From Blautia pseudococcoides (GTDB lineage: Bacteria; Bacillota; Clostridia; Lachnospirales; Lachnospiraceae): DNA of 64,000 bases. The notes under the pieces are model-generated. The model did no database searches, was not told the DNA's origin, and saw only the letters and a program-made list of their open reading frames with translations. The DNA lies in the NCBI RefSeq assembly GCF_001689125.2, contig NZ_CP015405.2, positions 1,331,001-1,395,000 of the forward strand, given 5' to 3'. Position numbers and translations under genes: made by a program. Shown here piece after piece: positions 1 to 8,680 of the stretch; within the stretch, counting starts at the first letter, position 1, and the number at the start of each line of letters is the position of its first letter.

Positions 1-513
1 CCTGTAAGCCAGGAAAAAGTCATCTTCTTCCTTGTAAACTATCCAAACGGTATTCAGAAGATGTGCGGATTTATTGAGGGACTTGTGGAGACATCCTGCA
101 ATGTGGGTGTTACCAGACTGACGGAGGCGTGTTTGACCTGCTCCGCCAGTGTGAGAAGCTCCGCAGGTTCAGCGAAAAAAGCACTGGGTCAGAAAATACA
201 GTATCTGACGGAATTTTTAGGCGGTGAGTATCATGTGGAAGGGGATTATCCTTCCTGGGAGTATCGTCAGGATTCTGTTCTGCGTCCGCTGATGGTCCAG
301 GTTTACAAAGAAATGTTTCAGGAGGAGCCTGCTGTACAGGTGATCCATGCGGGTCTGGAATGCGGATTGTTCTACGAGAAGATTCCGGGACTTGACTGTA
401 TTTCCATAGGACCGGATATGAAGGATATCCATACTTCTGAGGAGACACTTTCCATCTCCTCCACAGCCAGAGTCTATGAATATCTGCTGGAAGTATTAAA
501 AAGATTGAAATGA
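1..513 (+). CDS. pepD: Aminoacyl-histidine dipeptidase PepD, C-terminal part (cut by window edge)
   Basis: The reading frame is open from base 1 to the TGA at 511-513 and gives the last 170 residues of an M20-family cytosolic metallodipeptidase that hydrolyses Xaa-His and other dipeptides. The segment HAGLECG, followed by SIGPDM and HTSEETLSISS, is the typical PepD C-terminal catalytic-domain signature, with a Glu and His expected to bind the zinc pair. Full family members are about 480-500 residues, so roughly two thirds lies upstream of the window. The frame ends normally and shows no damage. The stop codon is also the first triplet of a repeated hairpin element (511-547). Family assignment is firm; substrate range is inferred. 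Confidence 0.85.
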   Translation, partial: PVSQEKVIFFLVNYPNGIQKMCGFIEGLVETSCNVGVTRLTEACLTCSASVRSSAGSAKKALGQKIQYLTEFLGGEYHVEGDYPSWEYRQDSVLRPLMVQVYKEMFQEEPAVQVIHAGLECGLFYEKIPGLDCISIGPDMKDIHTSEETLSISSTARVYEYLLEVLKRLK

Positions 514-547
514 TAGAAAGCACGCTCCGCGAACTTTCTATTGTCAT
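511..547 (+). repeat. Hairpin repeat at a stop codon, copy 1
   Basis: A 37-bp sequence starts exactly at the pepD TGA stop and holds the inverted arms ATAGAAAG (513-520) and CTTTCTAT (534-541). It matches 24694-24730 at 32 of 37 positions, and that copy also begins at a TGA stop. It probably works as a 3'-end or terminator-like structure. No long T-run follows, so terminator function is not proven. Confidence 0.6.
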
Positions 548-673
548 AAATAATTGAAATAATTGGAATATTTTCCCCTGTCTGTTCATAAAATGATATG
601 TACGGGTAAGAGCGGGCTTTTTTATGCTCTGGTACAGGCACAGCCGAATTTTATGTCAGATGGGGGAATTTTT

Positions 674-1342
674 GTGCGGAAATGGATACTGTTTTTTCTG
701 ATTTTGGTGTTTGCAGATGTTTTTGCCATCAGTTCCCTGAAAGAACATGTTTCCCTGGAAACCCTGCGGGAAGCCGGGATTCCTGTTCAGGAGATGGAGA
801 AAGCAGGTATGTCTTCTGAGGAGATGGAACTTTTTCTGCCTTTTTGGCAGGATATGGAGTATTTTCCTCTTGCCGTTTGCCCTGTGGAAAAGGAAGATCC
901 GTTTTCTTTTGCGGATACCTGGATGGAGGAGCGGAATTATGGGGGAAAACGGAAACATGAAGGCTGCGATATTTTCGGTAAAGCAATGCTTTCCGGGTAT
1001 TACCCTGTCATCAGTGTCACAGACGGAACTGTGGAGAAGGTGGGATGGCTCCCCTTGGGAGGCTGGAGGATTGGAATCCGAAGTCCGGGAGGAGGCTATT
1101 TTTATTATGCCCATCTGAGTGGTTACGGCAGGGAATTTCGGGAGGGGGAAGCTGTGAAAGCAGGAGAGCTTCTGGGGTTTCTGGGTGACAGCGGATATGG
1201 TGAAGAGGGGACACGCGGGAAGTTTGCACCCCATTTACATATGGGATTATACGTGAGATACGGTAGTGAGGAGGAATATGCCTTAAATCCGTATCCTGTG
1301 CTTGTATACCTGAAGAATCATACAAAGGAGATAAGTTACTGA
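674..1342 (+). CDS. M23 (LytM-type) peptidase with N-terminal membrane anchor
   Basis: Predicted cell-wall endopeptidase of the M23 family, anchored outside the membrane. I chose the GTG at 674 because TGGGGGAA at 661-668 sits six bases upstream; longer in-frame starts at 563 and 653 lack a comparable site. The product is then 222 residues: a hydrophobic signal-anchor at about 4-22 (WILFFLILVFADVFAISSL), a charged linker, and the M23 domain. Zinc ligands are visible as H95xxxD99 and H187xH189, with an extra His in YYAHLSGYG near 147. The conserved GDSGYG and HLHMG blocks are intact, so it is likely active. It stands alone between pepD and relQ. The exact bond cut cannot be read from sequence. 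Confidence 0.8.
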   Translation: MRKWILFFLILVFADVFAISSLKEHVSLETLREAGIPVQEMEKAGMSSEEMELFLPFWQDMEYFPLAVCPVEKEDPFSFADTWMEERNYGGKRKHEGCDIFGKAMLSGYYPVISVTDGTVEKVGWLPLGGWRIGIRSPGGGYFYYAHLSGYGREFREGEAVKAGELLGFLGDSGYGEEGTRGKFAPHLHMGLYVRYGSEEEYALNPYPVLVYLKNHTKEISY

Positions 1343-1369
1343 ATTTCTATGGTGAGAGCTATGGAAATA

Positions 1370-1529
1370 TGCTATACTTAATATACCTTACGCGAAAACC
1401 AGGCCGTTATAGGGAAATCAAAGCGCGCGGCTCTGGATACCCATTCGGGCACCCCGCAAATTGTGCCGCAAAAGATGCGGCTGCGATCAGGGACAGAAAA
1501 ACAGGCGCACTGGTAAGGAGTAATGTCTT
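1370..1529 (+). promoter_or_regulatory. Extended -10 promoter and leader upstream of relQ
   Basis: TG-C-TATACT at 1370-1378 is a good extended -10 element without a clear -35 box. It would start transcription near 1385 and leave a leader of about 145 bases before relQ. The leader holds a small perfect hairpin, GCCGCA at 1465-1470 with TGCGGC at 1476-1481, and the AAGGAG ribosome site at 1515-1520. I recognise no known riboswitch in it. Confidence 0.45.
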
Positions 1530-2348
1530 ATGGAGATACATTTATGGCGTGAACTGCTGATTCCGTATGAACTTGCTGTCAAAGAGCTGGTTATCAAATT
1601 TAACCATCTGAAGAAGGAGCACAAAGAAAAGGACCTGTACTCCCCCATCGAGCAAGTAAGCGGAAGAGTCAAAACAATTAACAGTATTCTGGAGAAAATG
1701 CAGAGAAAAAATATATCCTGGGCAGACCTGGAGGAGAAGGTGGAAGATATCGCCGGCATCCGGGTCATCTGCCAGTTTTATGAAGATATTGAAAAAGTAG
1801 CAGAGATAATAAGAAAGCGCCGGGATATGCAGGTGGTGGAGGAGAAGGATTATCTCACACACATGAAAGAGAGTGGATACAGAAGCTATCATATGATCGT
1901 TCTGTATCATGTGGAGACTTTAGACGGCCCAAAAGAGATCAGGGCTGAGATTCAGATCCGTACCCTTGCCATGAATTTCTGGGCAACCATTGAACATTCC
2001 CTGCAGTACAAGTACAAGGGAAATATGCCGCTTCATTTAAAGGCGCGGCTGAACCATGCGGCCCAGTCCATTCTGCTTTTGGATGAAGAAATGTCATCTG
2101 TACGCAGTGAGGTTATGGACGCACAGAATTCCATGCTGCACCAGTCGAATCTGGTGACCGGAATCCTGAATAATATTGAGAATCTATACCACTACTCCAA
2201 CAAGCGGGAAGTGGCAAAAATACAGGATGAATTTTACCGGATCTATGAGACAAAGGATTTGTCCAGGCTGGAGAGGTTCCACCGGGAACTGGATATTATC
2301 GCTGAGGGCTATCGGGCCCAGGCAGTGGCTACAGAAGAGATTATGTAA
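1530..2348 (+). CDS. relQ: Small alarmone synthetase, RelQ/YjbM type ((p)ppGpp synthetase)
   Basis: Cytosolic enzyme that transfers pyrophosphate from ATP to GDP or GTP to make the stringent-response alarmones. The 272-residue product has the RelA/SpoT synthetase core without hydrolase, TGS or ACT domains. Visible motifs are SGRVK, DIAGIRV, SGYRSYH and the signature EIQIRTLAMNFWATIEH that shapes the substrate pocket. It is longer than typical RelQ proteins (about 210-225 residues) because of a helical C-terminal extension. The ATG at 1530 follows AAGGAG by nine bases. It is co-oriented with the rRNA methylase downstream (46-bp gap), so the two may share a transcript. I saw no sign of a missing active-site residue. 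Confidence 0.85.
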   Translation: MEIHLWRELLIPYELAVKELVIKFNHLKKEHKEKDLYSPIEQVSGRVKTINSILEKMQRKNISWADLEEKVEDIAGIRVICQFYEDIEKVAEIIRKRRDMQVVEEKDYLTHMKESGYRSYHMIVLYHVETLDGPKEIRAEIQIRTLAMNFWATIEHSLQYKYKGNMPLHLKARLNHAAQSILLLDEEMSSVRSEVMDAQNSMLHQSNLVTGILNNIENLYHYSNKREVAKIQDEFYRIYETKDLSRLERFHRELDIIAEGYRAQAVATEEIM

Positions 2349-2394
2349 AGGAAAAGGTAACTGGAAAGGTACATTCAGTTACACAGAAAGAAAA

Positions 2395-3753
2395 ATGAAT
2401 CTGCCGAGTGCTTATGAACAAGAAATGAAAGAACTGCTGGGCACGGAGCTGGAGGCCTATAAAAAGAGCCTTGACCTGCCGGTGATGCAGGGGCTTCGTG
2501 TCAATTCAGCAAAGATCACATGTGAAGAATTTGAGGCTGTCTCCCCCTTCTCCATGGAGAAAGTACCCTGGATACCCAATGGGTATTTTCTGAAGGAGGA
2601 GGAGCGTGCATCCAGGCATCCTTATTATTATGCGGGACTTTATTACATCCAGGAGCCAAGTGCTATGACACCGGCCAGCAGGCTTCCCGTGGAGCCTGGG
2701 GATTATGTGCTGGATTTATGCGCGGCTCCCGGCGGCAAGGCCACGGAGCTGGGCAGCCGGCTTGGAGGAGAGGGATTGCTTTTTGCAAATGACATCAGCA
2801 GCAGCCGGGCTAAGGCTTTATTGAAAAATCTGGAGATGGCCGGCATTCCCAATATCTACGTGACCAGCGAGGACCCGGAGGTGCTTGAGAGAAATTTTTC
2901 AGGTTTTTTTGATAAAGTGCTTATTGATGCACCCTGTTCCGGGGAGGGAATGTTCCACCGGGAACCCAGGATGATGGAATACTGGAAGGAGAGAGGGCCT
3001 GAGGCTTATGTCCCCATACAGAAAAAACTCATTCTTCAGGGGGCCGGTATGCTGCGCGGGGGAGGAATGCTTTTATATTCCACCTGCACATTTTCAAGGA
3101 AAGAGGACGAGGAAGTGATTGAATATCTGCTGCAGAATATGCCGGATATGCGTCTGAAGGAGATCCTTCCCTACGAAGGATTTGCAAAAGGCGCCGGACT
3201 TGAAAAATGTGTCAGGATTTTCCCGCACAGAATGCCCGGTGAAGGGCATTTTCTGGCTTTACTGGAAAAGAGCCAAAAGACTGGGGAAGACAGCGGCAGA
3301 GACAGGCGGCGTCCGGGAAAGAGAAAGCCGCAGAAGATGCCGGATTGTGTGGAGGAGTTTCTGTCACTTTTGGCCTGCCCCATAGACAGAGAGAGGCTGA
3401 AACTGGACCGTGACAGACTTTACCTTCTTCCCATTAGGGAGGAGATGCCGAAACTCCGCTATCTCCGCACAGGGCTCTATCTGGGGGATTTGAAGAAAAA
3501 CAGATTTGAGCCTTCCCAGGCACTGGCTATGGCCTTAAAGCCAGAGGCGTTTGTCTCCTGCATCCGGCTGGAACCGGAGGATGTGCGGGCAGTCAAATAC
3601 CTAAAAGGGGAGACCCTGGATGTATCGGATCTGCCGGTCACAAAGCAGAAGGGGTGGCAGCTCATCTGTGTGAAAGATTATCCTTTAGGTTTTGGCAAGC
3701 TGGCGGGAGGCGTTCTGAAGAATAAATATTATGCCGGATGGAGATGGCAGTAA
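2395..3753 (+). CDS. rsmF: RsmF-like RNA (cytosine-5) methyltransferase (NOL1/NOP2/Sun family)
   Basis: SAM-dependent enzyme that probably methylates a cytosine in 16S rRNA. I place the start at the ATG at 2395 (452 residues); a longer open frame from 2176 runs inside relQ and is not believable. Residues 109-115 are the SAM-binding CAAPGGK. C181 in DAPCSGEGMF and C231 in STCTFS are the two cysteines used for covalent catalysis and product release in this family. The C-terminal part (from about 320) resembles the RNA-binding extension of RsmF-like proteins, and the stretch before it is rich in Lys and Arg. Its stop overlaps the next start (TAATG), which indicates translational coupling with an rRNA pseudouridine synthase. 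The exact target base is inferred. Confidence 0.82.
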   Translation: MNLPSAYEQEMKELLGTELEAYKKSLDLPVMQGLRVNSAKITCEEFEAVSPFSMEKVPWIPNGYFLKEEERASRHPYYYAGLYYIQEPSAMTPASRLPVEPGDYVLDLCAAPGGKATELGSRLGGEGLLFANDISSSRAKALLKNLEMAGIPNIYVTSEDPEVLERNFSGFFDKVLIDAPCSGEGMFHREPRMMEYWKERGPEAYVPIQKKLILQGAGMLRGGGMLLYSTCTFSRKEDEEVIEYLLQNMPDMRLKEILPYEGFAKGAGLEKCVRIFPHRMPGEGHFLALLEKSQKTGEDSGRDRRRPGKRKPQKMPDCVEEFLSLLACPIDRERLKLDRDRLYLLPIREEMPKLRYLRTGLYLGDLKKNRFEPSQALAMALKPEAFVSCIRLEPEDVRAVKYLKGETLDVSDLPVTKQKGWQLICVKDYPLGFGKLAGGVLKNKYYAGWRWQ

Positions 3754-4469
3754 TGGGAAAGATGCGATTGGACAAATACCTGGCTGATATGGGGCTGGGC
3801 ACCAGAAGCGAAGTGAAAAAGTTTTTGAAAGGCGGGCAGGTGACAGTAAACGGCGGGACCGTCACAAAACCGGAGTTTAAGGTTGACCCTGATACCGATG
3901 AGATTTTGGCTTCCGGGGAGAAAGTGGCATATGAAGATTTTGAATATTATATGCTGAATAAGCCCCAGGGCGTAGTCTCCGCCACAGAGGACAGCAGGGA
4001 GAAAACGGTTCTGGACTGCATAGTTTCAAAAAAGAGGAAAGATTTGTTTCCTGTAGGACGTTTGGATAAGGACACAGAAGGCCTGCTCCTCATCACCAAT
4101 GACGGGGCTTTGGCTCACAGGCTGCTCTCACCGAAAAAGCATGTGGACAAGACATATTTTGTACGCCTGAGAGAAAACCTGTCACAGGAGGACAGCAGAA
4201 AGCTGTGTGAAGGTGTGGATATCGGTGAAGAAAATCTGACCATGCCTGCAGATATCACCGGGTTTGTGCCTGGAGACAGGCAGTGCTGCATCACCATCAG
4301 GGAAGGAAAATTCCACCAGGTAAAGCGTATGTTTGCATCTGTGGGTAATGAAGTGGTATACTTAAAAAGGCTCTCCATGGGCCCGCTTATTTTGGATGAA
4401 GAGCTGAAACCCGGACAGTACCGAAAACTTTCGGCGAAAGAGATAGAAAGGTTAAAGAACAATGCTTGA
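3753..4469 (+). CDS. Pseudouridine synthase, RsuA/RluB/E/F family
   Basis: RNA-modifying enzyme that isomerises uridine in rRNA. With the ATG at 3753 (sharing its A with the upstream TAA) the product is 238 residues; an in-frame ATG at 3738 would add five residues but lies within the GGATGGAGATGG ribosome-site region. Residues 4-50 form an S4 RNA-binding domain (MRLDKYLADMGL). The catalytic Asp is D105 in GRLDKDTEG, and EGKFHQVKRMF is the conserved C-terminal motif. Length and motifs fit RluB or RsuA, but which rRNA site is modified cannot be decided. It lies in a tight run of overlapping genes with the methylase upstream and the HAD phosphatase downstream. Confidence 0.85.
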   Translation: MGKMRLDKYLADMGLGTRSEVKKFLKGGQVTVNGGTVTKPEFKVDPDTDEILASGEKVAYEDFEYYMLNKPQGVVSATEDSREKTVLDCIVSKKRKDLFPVGRLDKDTEGLLLITNDGALAHRLLSPKKHVDKTYFVRLRENLSQEDSRKLCEGVDIGEENLTMPADITGFVPGDRQCCITIREGKFHQVKRMFASVGNEVVYLKRLSMGPLILDEELKPGQYRKLSAKEIERLKNNA

Positions 4470-5139
4470 AAATATCAATGCAGTATTATTTGATTTGGAT
4501 GGAACCCTGGTGGATTCCATGTGGATGTGGAAGGCTGTGGACGAGGAGTTTCTGGCTATGAAAGGGCTGGAGGTGCCGGAGAATCTGGAAGAGTTCCAGC
4601 AGGAGCTGGAGGGAATGGGATTTACAGAGACTGCGGCATATTTTAAAGAACGCTTTGCCCTTCCGGATTCTTTGGAAGCCATTAAAAGCACCTGGGTCAC
4701 CATGGCAGAACACAAATACTGCCATGAGATTCCTCTGAAAAAAGGGGTGCGGGAGTTTTTAGGTTATTTAAAAGAGAAAGAGATCCCCGCTGCCATCTGT
4801 TCCAGTAACAGCAAGGAGCTGATTTTGATGGTGCTGAAGGCCCACTCTATAGAAAATTATTTTTCCAGCATCACTACCTGCTGTGATGTGCCGGCCGGTA
4901 AACCGGCACCGGATGTGTACCTGAAAACAGCAGCGGGATTACATAAAAACCCTGAGGAATGTCTGGTGTTTGAAGATGTCCCTATGGGGATACTGGCAGG
5001 AAAGAATGCGGGCATGAAGGTCTGTGCCATGGAGGATGCCTTCAGTGCACAGCAGACAGATCAGAAGAGAAATTTGGCAGATTACTATATTGCGGATTAT
5101 TTCCAGGTGATGGACCATACTTATGAGGTGCTCATATGA
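4462..5139 (+). CDS. HAD-superfamily hydrolase, beta-phosphoglucomutase-like subfamily
   Basis: Probable small-molecule phosphatase of 225 residues. Motif I is FDLDGTLVD with nucleophile D11 and acid/base D13. A helical cap follows (residues 15-80). Motif II is CSSNS, and the conserved GKPAPDVYL and VFEDVPMGILAGKNAGM blocks give the Lys and the second metal-binding acids. This is the IA subfamily that includes beta-phosphoglucomutase, phosphoglycolate phosphatase and sugar-phosphate phosphatases; substrate cannot be chosen from sequence. The start overlaps the previous gene by 8 bp and the stop overlaps the next by 4 bp, so it is translated as part of the operon. Confidence 0.8.
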   Translation: MLENINAVLFDLDGTLVDSMWMWKAVDEEFLAMKGLEVPENLEEFQQELEGMGFTETAAYFKERFALPDSLEAIKSTWVTMAEHKYCHEIPLKKGVREFLGYLKEKEIPAAICSSNSKELILMVLKAHSIENYFSSITTCCDVPAGKPAPDVYLKTAAGLHKNPEECLVFEDVPMGILAGKNAGMKVCAMEDAFSAQQTDQKRNLADYYIADYFQVMDHTYEVLI

Positions 5140-7034
5140 TGACAGAGTTTTTGCCGGTAACTGGTAAAGAGATGGAACAAAGAGGAATCACCCGGCCGGA
5201 CTTTGTCTTTGTGAGCGGTGATGCCTATGTGGACCATCCCTCTTTCGGCACGGCTATCATTGCCAGGCTTCTGGAATCTTACGGCTATCGTGTGGGGATC
5301 ATTGCCCAGCCTGACTGGAAGGATGAGAACAGCATCTCGGTGTTTGGAGAACCGCGCCTTGCCTTTTTGGTGTCAGCAGGTAATATGGATTCCATGGTGA
5401 ACCATTATACCGTATCAAAAAAGCACCGCAGTACGGACGCTTATTCCCCCGGCGGAAAAATGGGGCTTCGCCCCGACCGGGCAGTTATCGTGTACGGCAA
5501 TCTGATACGCAGAACTTATAAACACACGCCTGTGATCATCGGCGGTATTGAGGCTTCGCTCAGAAGATTCGCCCATTATGATTACTGGTCTGATTCCCTG
5601 AAACGTTCAGTGCTTCTGGACTCCGGGGCGGATATGATCTCTTACGGAATGGGAGAAAAAAGTATCCTTGCCATAGCAAGGGCGCTCAATGAGGGGACTC
5701 CGGTCAGTGATATACACCATATACCGGGCACGGTATACCGTACAAAGGAATTGCCGGGCGGTGTGCTCCTGCCATCCTATGAGGAGCTGTGCAAAGACAA
5801 GAAGGCCTATGCCGAGAGTTTTCGTATCCAGTATGAAAATATGGATCCTTTTACAGGGAAAGTTTTGGCAGAACCCTATGAGAAGCAGGGATATCTGGTA
5901 CAGAACCCGCCGTCTAAGCCCCTCACGACACAGGAGATGGATGAGGTCTATCATCTGCCTTATACCCGCACGTACCACCCCATGTATGAGAAAATGGGGA
6001 AAATACCGGCAATTGAAGAAATCAAGTTCAGTCTCACCAGCAACCGGGGATGCTTCGGAGGCTGCAATTTTTGTGCCCTTGCCTTTCATCAGGGGCGGAT
6101 CGTACAGGCAAGAAGCCATGAATCCATTCTGAATGAGGCAGTTATGTGCACAGAGGAGAAGGCGTTCAAGGGATACATCCACGATGTGGGAGGCCCTACC
6201 GCAGATTTCCGTCATCCTGCCTGTAAAAAGCAGATGACTAAGGGGGTCTGCAAAAACCGGCAATGCCTGTTTCCAAAGCCCTGCAAAAATCTGGAGGCGG
6301 ACCACAGGGATTATCTGGAGCTTTTGGCAAAGCTGCGTGAGATTCCGGGAATTAAGAAAGTATTTATCCGCTCCGGAATCCGCTTTGATTATGTGGAGGC
6401 AGACCGGGACAAGGAATTTTTGGAGAAGCTGGCACAACACCATGTGAGCGGACAGCTCCGGGTGGCACCGGAACACGTGTCAGACAAAGTGCTTTTCTAT
6501 ATGGGAAAACCGGAACATGCTGTATATGAAACATTTTTGAAGGATTTTGAAAAGGCAAACGCACGCACAGGGAAAAAGCAGTATGCAGTGCCCTACTTCA
6601 TGTCCTCCCATCCGGGATGCACCATGAAGGAGGCAGTGAAACTGGCGGAATATGTGCGGGATATGGGATTCACGCCGGAGCAGGTGCAGGATTTTTATCC
6701 GACGCCGTCCACCATGTCCACCTGTATGTATTACACAGGCCTGGACCCAAGAACCATGGAGCCGGTATATATACCGAAAAATCCCCACGAAAAAGCCATG
6801 CAGCGTGCACTGATCCAGTATAAAAACCCCGCCAACCGGGAACTTGTAAAAGAGGCCCTCATAACAGCGGGAAGAACCGACCTGATCGGAACAGACAGAA
6901 AATGTCTCATCCGTACAGGAAGGGGAACCGATACAAAGAGAAACGAAGCGGAGCGCGGGGCCGGAACAAAAGACCGCAGAAATACCCAGAAGAGAAAAAC
7001 AATAAGAAACATCCACAAAAAGAAGAGTAGGTGA
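5136..7034 (+). CDS. ygiQ: YgiQ-family radical SAM protein (UPF0313)
   Basis: Large cytosolic radical SAM protein of 632 residues whose biochemical role is unknown in the family. An N-terminal B12-binding-like Rossmann region (residues 20-200) precedes the radical SAM core. The [4Fe-4S] cysteines are C306, C310 and C313 in CFGGCNFC. Typical YgiQ blocks are present, including KKVFIRSGIRFDY, GQLRVAPEHVS and YFMSSHPGCTM, and VQDFYPTPST. The last 50 residues are very basic and low in complexity. The ATG overlaps the HAD stop as ATGA. The next gene starts five bases after its stop, so the two are likely coupled. Family call is firm; substrate is unknown. Confidence 0.88.
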   Translation: MMTEFLPVTGKEMEQRGITRPDFVFVSGDAYVDHPSFGTAIIARLLESYGYRVGIIAQPDWKDENSISVFGEPRLAFLVSAGNMDSMVNHYTVSKKHRSTDAYSPGGKMGLRPDRAVIVYGNLIRRTYKHTPVIIGGIEASLRRFAHYDYWSDSLKRSVLLDSGADMISYGMGEKSILAIARALNEGTPVSDIHHIPGTVYRTKELPGGVLLPSYEELCKDKKAYAESFRIQYENMDPFTGKVLAEPYEKQGYLVQNPPSKPLTTQEMDEVYHLPYTRTYHPMYEKMGKIPAIEEIKFSLTSNRGCFGGCNFCALAFHQGRIVQARSHESILNEAVMCTEEKAFKGYIHDVGGPTADFRHPACKKQMTKGVCKNRQCLFPKPCKNLEADHRDYLELLAKLREIPGIKKVFIRSGIRFDYVEADRDKEFLEKLAQHHVSGQLRVAPEHVSDKVLFYMGKPEHAVYETFLKDFEKANARTGKKQYAVPYFMSSHPGCTMKEAVKLAEYVRDMGFTPEQVQDFYPTPSTMSTCMYYTGLDPRTMEPVYIPKNPHEKAMQRALIQYKNPANRELVKEALITAGRTDLIGTDRKCLIRTGRGTDTKRNEAERGAGTKDRRNTQKRKTIRNIHKKKSR

Positions 7035-7038
7035 TCGT

Positions 7039-7797
7039 TTGAAAATAGCAGTCATAACCGGCGCTTCCTCGGGTATGGGGAAGGAGTTTGTGCGCCAGCT
7101 TGCATACAACTACGGCTGGCTGGATGAAATCTGGGCCATTGCCAGACGGGGCGAAGTTTTGGAGGAGCTGAAGAAGGAAATCTGTATAAAGATCCGTGTC
7201 ATACCTATGGATATTACGGATGAGAAAAGTATCAAAAAGTTAAAAGGAATGCTGAGGGAATACAAACCTTATGTAAAATATCTGGTAAACGCCGCGGGCT
7301 GCGGGGTGCACAGAAGTGTGGAGGTCACACCCACAGAGGACTGTGCCAGAATGGTGGATCTAAACTGCAGGGCGTTGACAGAGATCACCAGGATCATTCT
7401 GCCGTATATGAGGCAGAAAAGCCATATTGTCATGACGGCATCCGCGGCTGCTTTCATTCCCCAGCCGGAATTCGCTGTCTATGCTGCTACAAAAGCTTAT
7501 GTACTCAGTTTTTCACGGGCACTTGCCAGGGAACTGCGGGGGTATATTGCAGTGACGATCGTCTGCCCGGGTCCGGTAGATACAGAATTTCTTGAGAATA
7601 TGGGAGGAAAAAGCCGTATACCCTCCTACAAACGCAGGTTTATTGCCCGTCCTGAGGCTGTGGTAAGTCAGGCTATTATAGATGCTGCCAGAAAAAAAGA
7701 AATCTCTATTTATGGATTTTCTATGAAATGTTTTTTTATCCTTTGCAAAATTGTTCCACATAGGGTATTATTAAAAATTGTAGAACTTGTTTTGTAA
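7039..7797 (+). CDS. Short-chain dehydrogenase/reductase (SDR)
   Basis: Predicted NAD(P)-dependent oxidoreductase of 252 residues. It starts with TTG at 7039; AGGTGA at 7029-7034 is the ribosome site and overlaps the ygiQ stop. TGASSGMG (7-14) is the dinucleotide-binding loop, NAAG is at 84-87, the catalytic Ser is S135 and the Tyr-Lys pair is Y148xxxK152. PGPVDTEF fits the classical SDR type that acts on carbonyl or hydroxyl groups of lipids or sugars. The C-terminus is rather hydrophobic, which could mean membrane association. Substrate is not identifiable. A gap of about 100 bp separates it from the next gene. Confidence 0.82.
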   Translation: MKIAVITGASSGMGKEFVRQLAYNYGWLDEIWAIARRGEVLEELKKEICIKIRVIPMDITDEKSIKKLKGMLREYKPYVKYLVNAAGCGVHRSVEVTPTEDCARMVDLNCRALTEITRIILPYMRQKSHIVMTASAAAFIPQPEFAVYAATKAYVLSFSRALARELRGYIAVTIVCPGPVDTEFLENMGGKSRIPSYKRRFIARPEAVVSQAIIDAARKKEISIYGFSMKCFFILCKIVPHRVLLKIVELVL

Positions 7798-7895
7798 CTG
7801 TTTGGTGCCCACCATTCCGCAAGGAAGCGGATATTATGAGGGGACTGAATAATTACCTTGTTTCTAAATGACACTTATGAGGAGACGGATTTTCA

Positions 7896-8510
7896 ATGGA
7901 AAAAAAGAAGAAAATCAGAAAAGGTGATTTCGGCTATATTACTTCCCAGAAGAAAAAAAGAACTCTGTACACCATATTGGCCTTTATCGCCCCGCTTTCA
8001 GTTTTTTTTACCGGCCTGATTATCAAGGGAAACCGTGATACGGTTTTTACGGTGGTTGCTGTTGTGGCATGTCTGCCGGCCTGCAAATTTGCGGTGGGCA
8101 TGATTATGATGTATATACAGAAACCCATGTCCGAGAAGGATTATCAGCAGATCGAAAAGCATAAAAATGGCCTGCCCCTGGGTTATGAACTGGTCATTTC
8201 TGCATATGAAAAACAGACCTTTGTGGATTCTATGGCAGTATGCGGCAATACTGTGGTTGGATACACCAGCCGCGAAAAGTCTGACATACCTTTTACGGAG
8301 AAGCATATCCAGTCCATCCTTAGACAGAATGGATACTATGTGAATGTAAAGATTTTCCGGAAACTGCCGGATTATCTGAACCGGCTGGAATCCATGTGGG
8401 AACACCGCGATTCCTTGGAAAAGGATATCCGTTTTACACCGGATGAAAAATATCCGGACTTGACCAGAAATGAACTGATTCTGCATACTATTTATGCAAT
8501 TTCCCTCTAG
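7896..8510 (+). CDS. Two-helix membrane protein of unknown function
   Basis: I do not recognise a named family. The 204-residue product has a basic N-terminus, two membrane helices (about 24-43 and 49-74), and a soluble C-terminal domain of about 125 residues with mixed charge that should face the cytosol. AGGAG lies about ten bases before the ATG (GAGGAGACGG). Its TAG stop at 8508-8510 is made of bases belonging to the terminal inverted repeat of the palindromic element 8507-8671. The original C-terminus may therefore have been changed when that element inserted. The frame is otherwise clean with normal codon use, so I treat it as a real gene. Confidence 0.7.
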   Translation: MEKKKKIRKGDFGYITSQKKKRTLYTILAFIAPLSVFFTGLIIKGNRDTVFTVVAVVACLPACKFAVGMIMMYIQKPMSEKDYQQIEKHKNGLPLGYELVISAYEKQTFVDSMAVCGNTVVGYTSREKSDIPFTEKHIQSILRQNGYYVNVKIFRKLPDYLNRLESMWEHRDSLEKDIRFTPDEKYPDLTRNELILHTIYAISL

Positions 8511-8671
8511 AGCGTGTTTGAAAATTGCTTTCGGCAAGCTGTGCGTCACACTCGGTGGGAGATTTGGCACAATGAAGGAGGCGTAGCGGGCTACGCTGAA
8601 CGAATTGGAGGCAAATATGCGGCAAAGTGGGGCGTGCAGATTGTCGGAATGGATTTTCAAACACGCTCTAG
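8507..8671. mobile_element. 165-bp palindromic MITE-like element with 18-bp terminal inverted repeats
   Basis: The ends are a perfect 18-bp inverted repeat: CTAGAGCGTGTTTGAAAA at 8507-8524 and its complement at 8654-8671. The centre is a second perfect palindrome, GCGTAGC (8581-8587), GG, GCTACGC (8590-8596), placed exactly mid-element, and the two arms between are imperfectly complementary along their whole length. It encodes no protein. The left end supplies the stop codon of the upstream gene, and the right end abuts the AGGAGG of the pseudouridine synthase. It could be a non-autonomous transposable element or a mobile RNA hairpin. No partner transposase is in the window. Confidence 0.7.
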
Positions 8672-8680
8672 GAGGAATAC

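Noticed and set aside
1369..1560. 63-codon frame upstream of and overlapping relQ
   Set aside because: Its composition looks random, its start coincides with the -10 box, and it overlaps the relQ start in another frame.
5607..6476. 289-codon open frame on the - strand opposite ygiQ
   Set aside because: It is antisense to a well-conserved radical SAM gene and encodes no recognisable domain.
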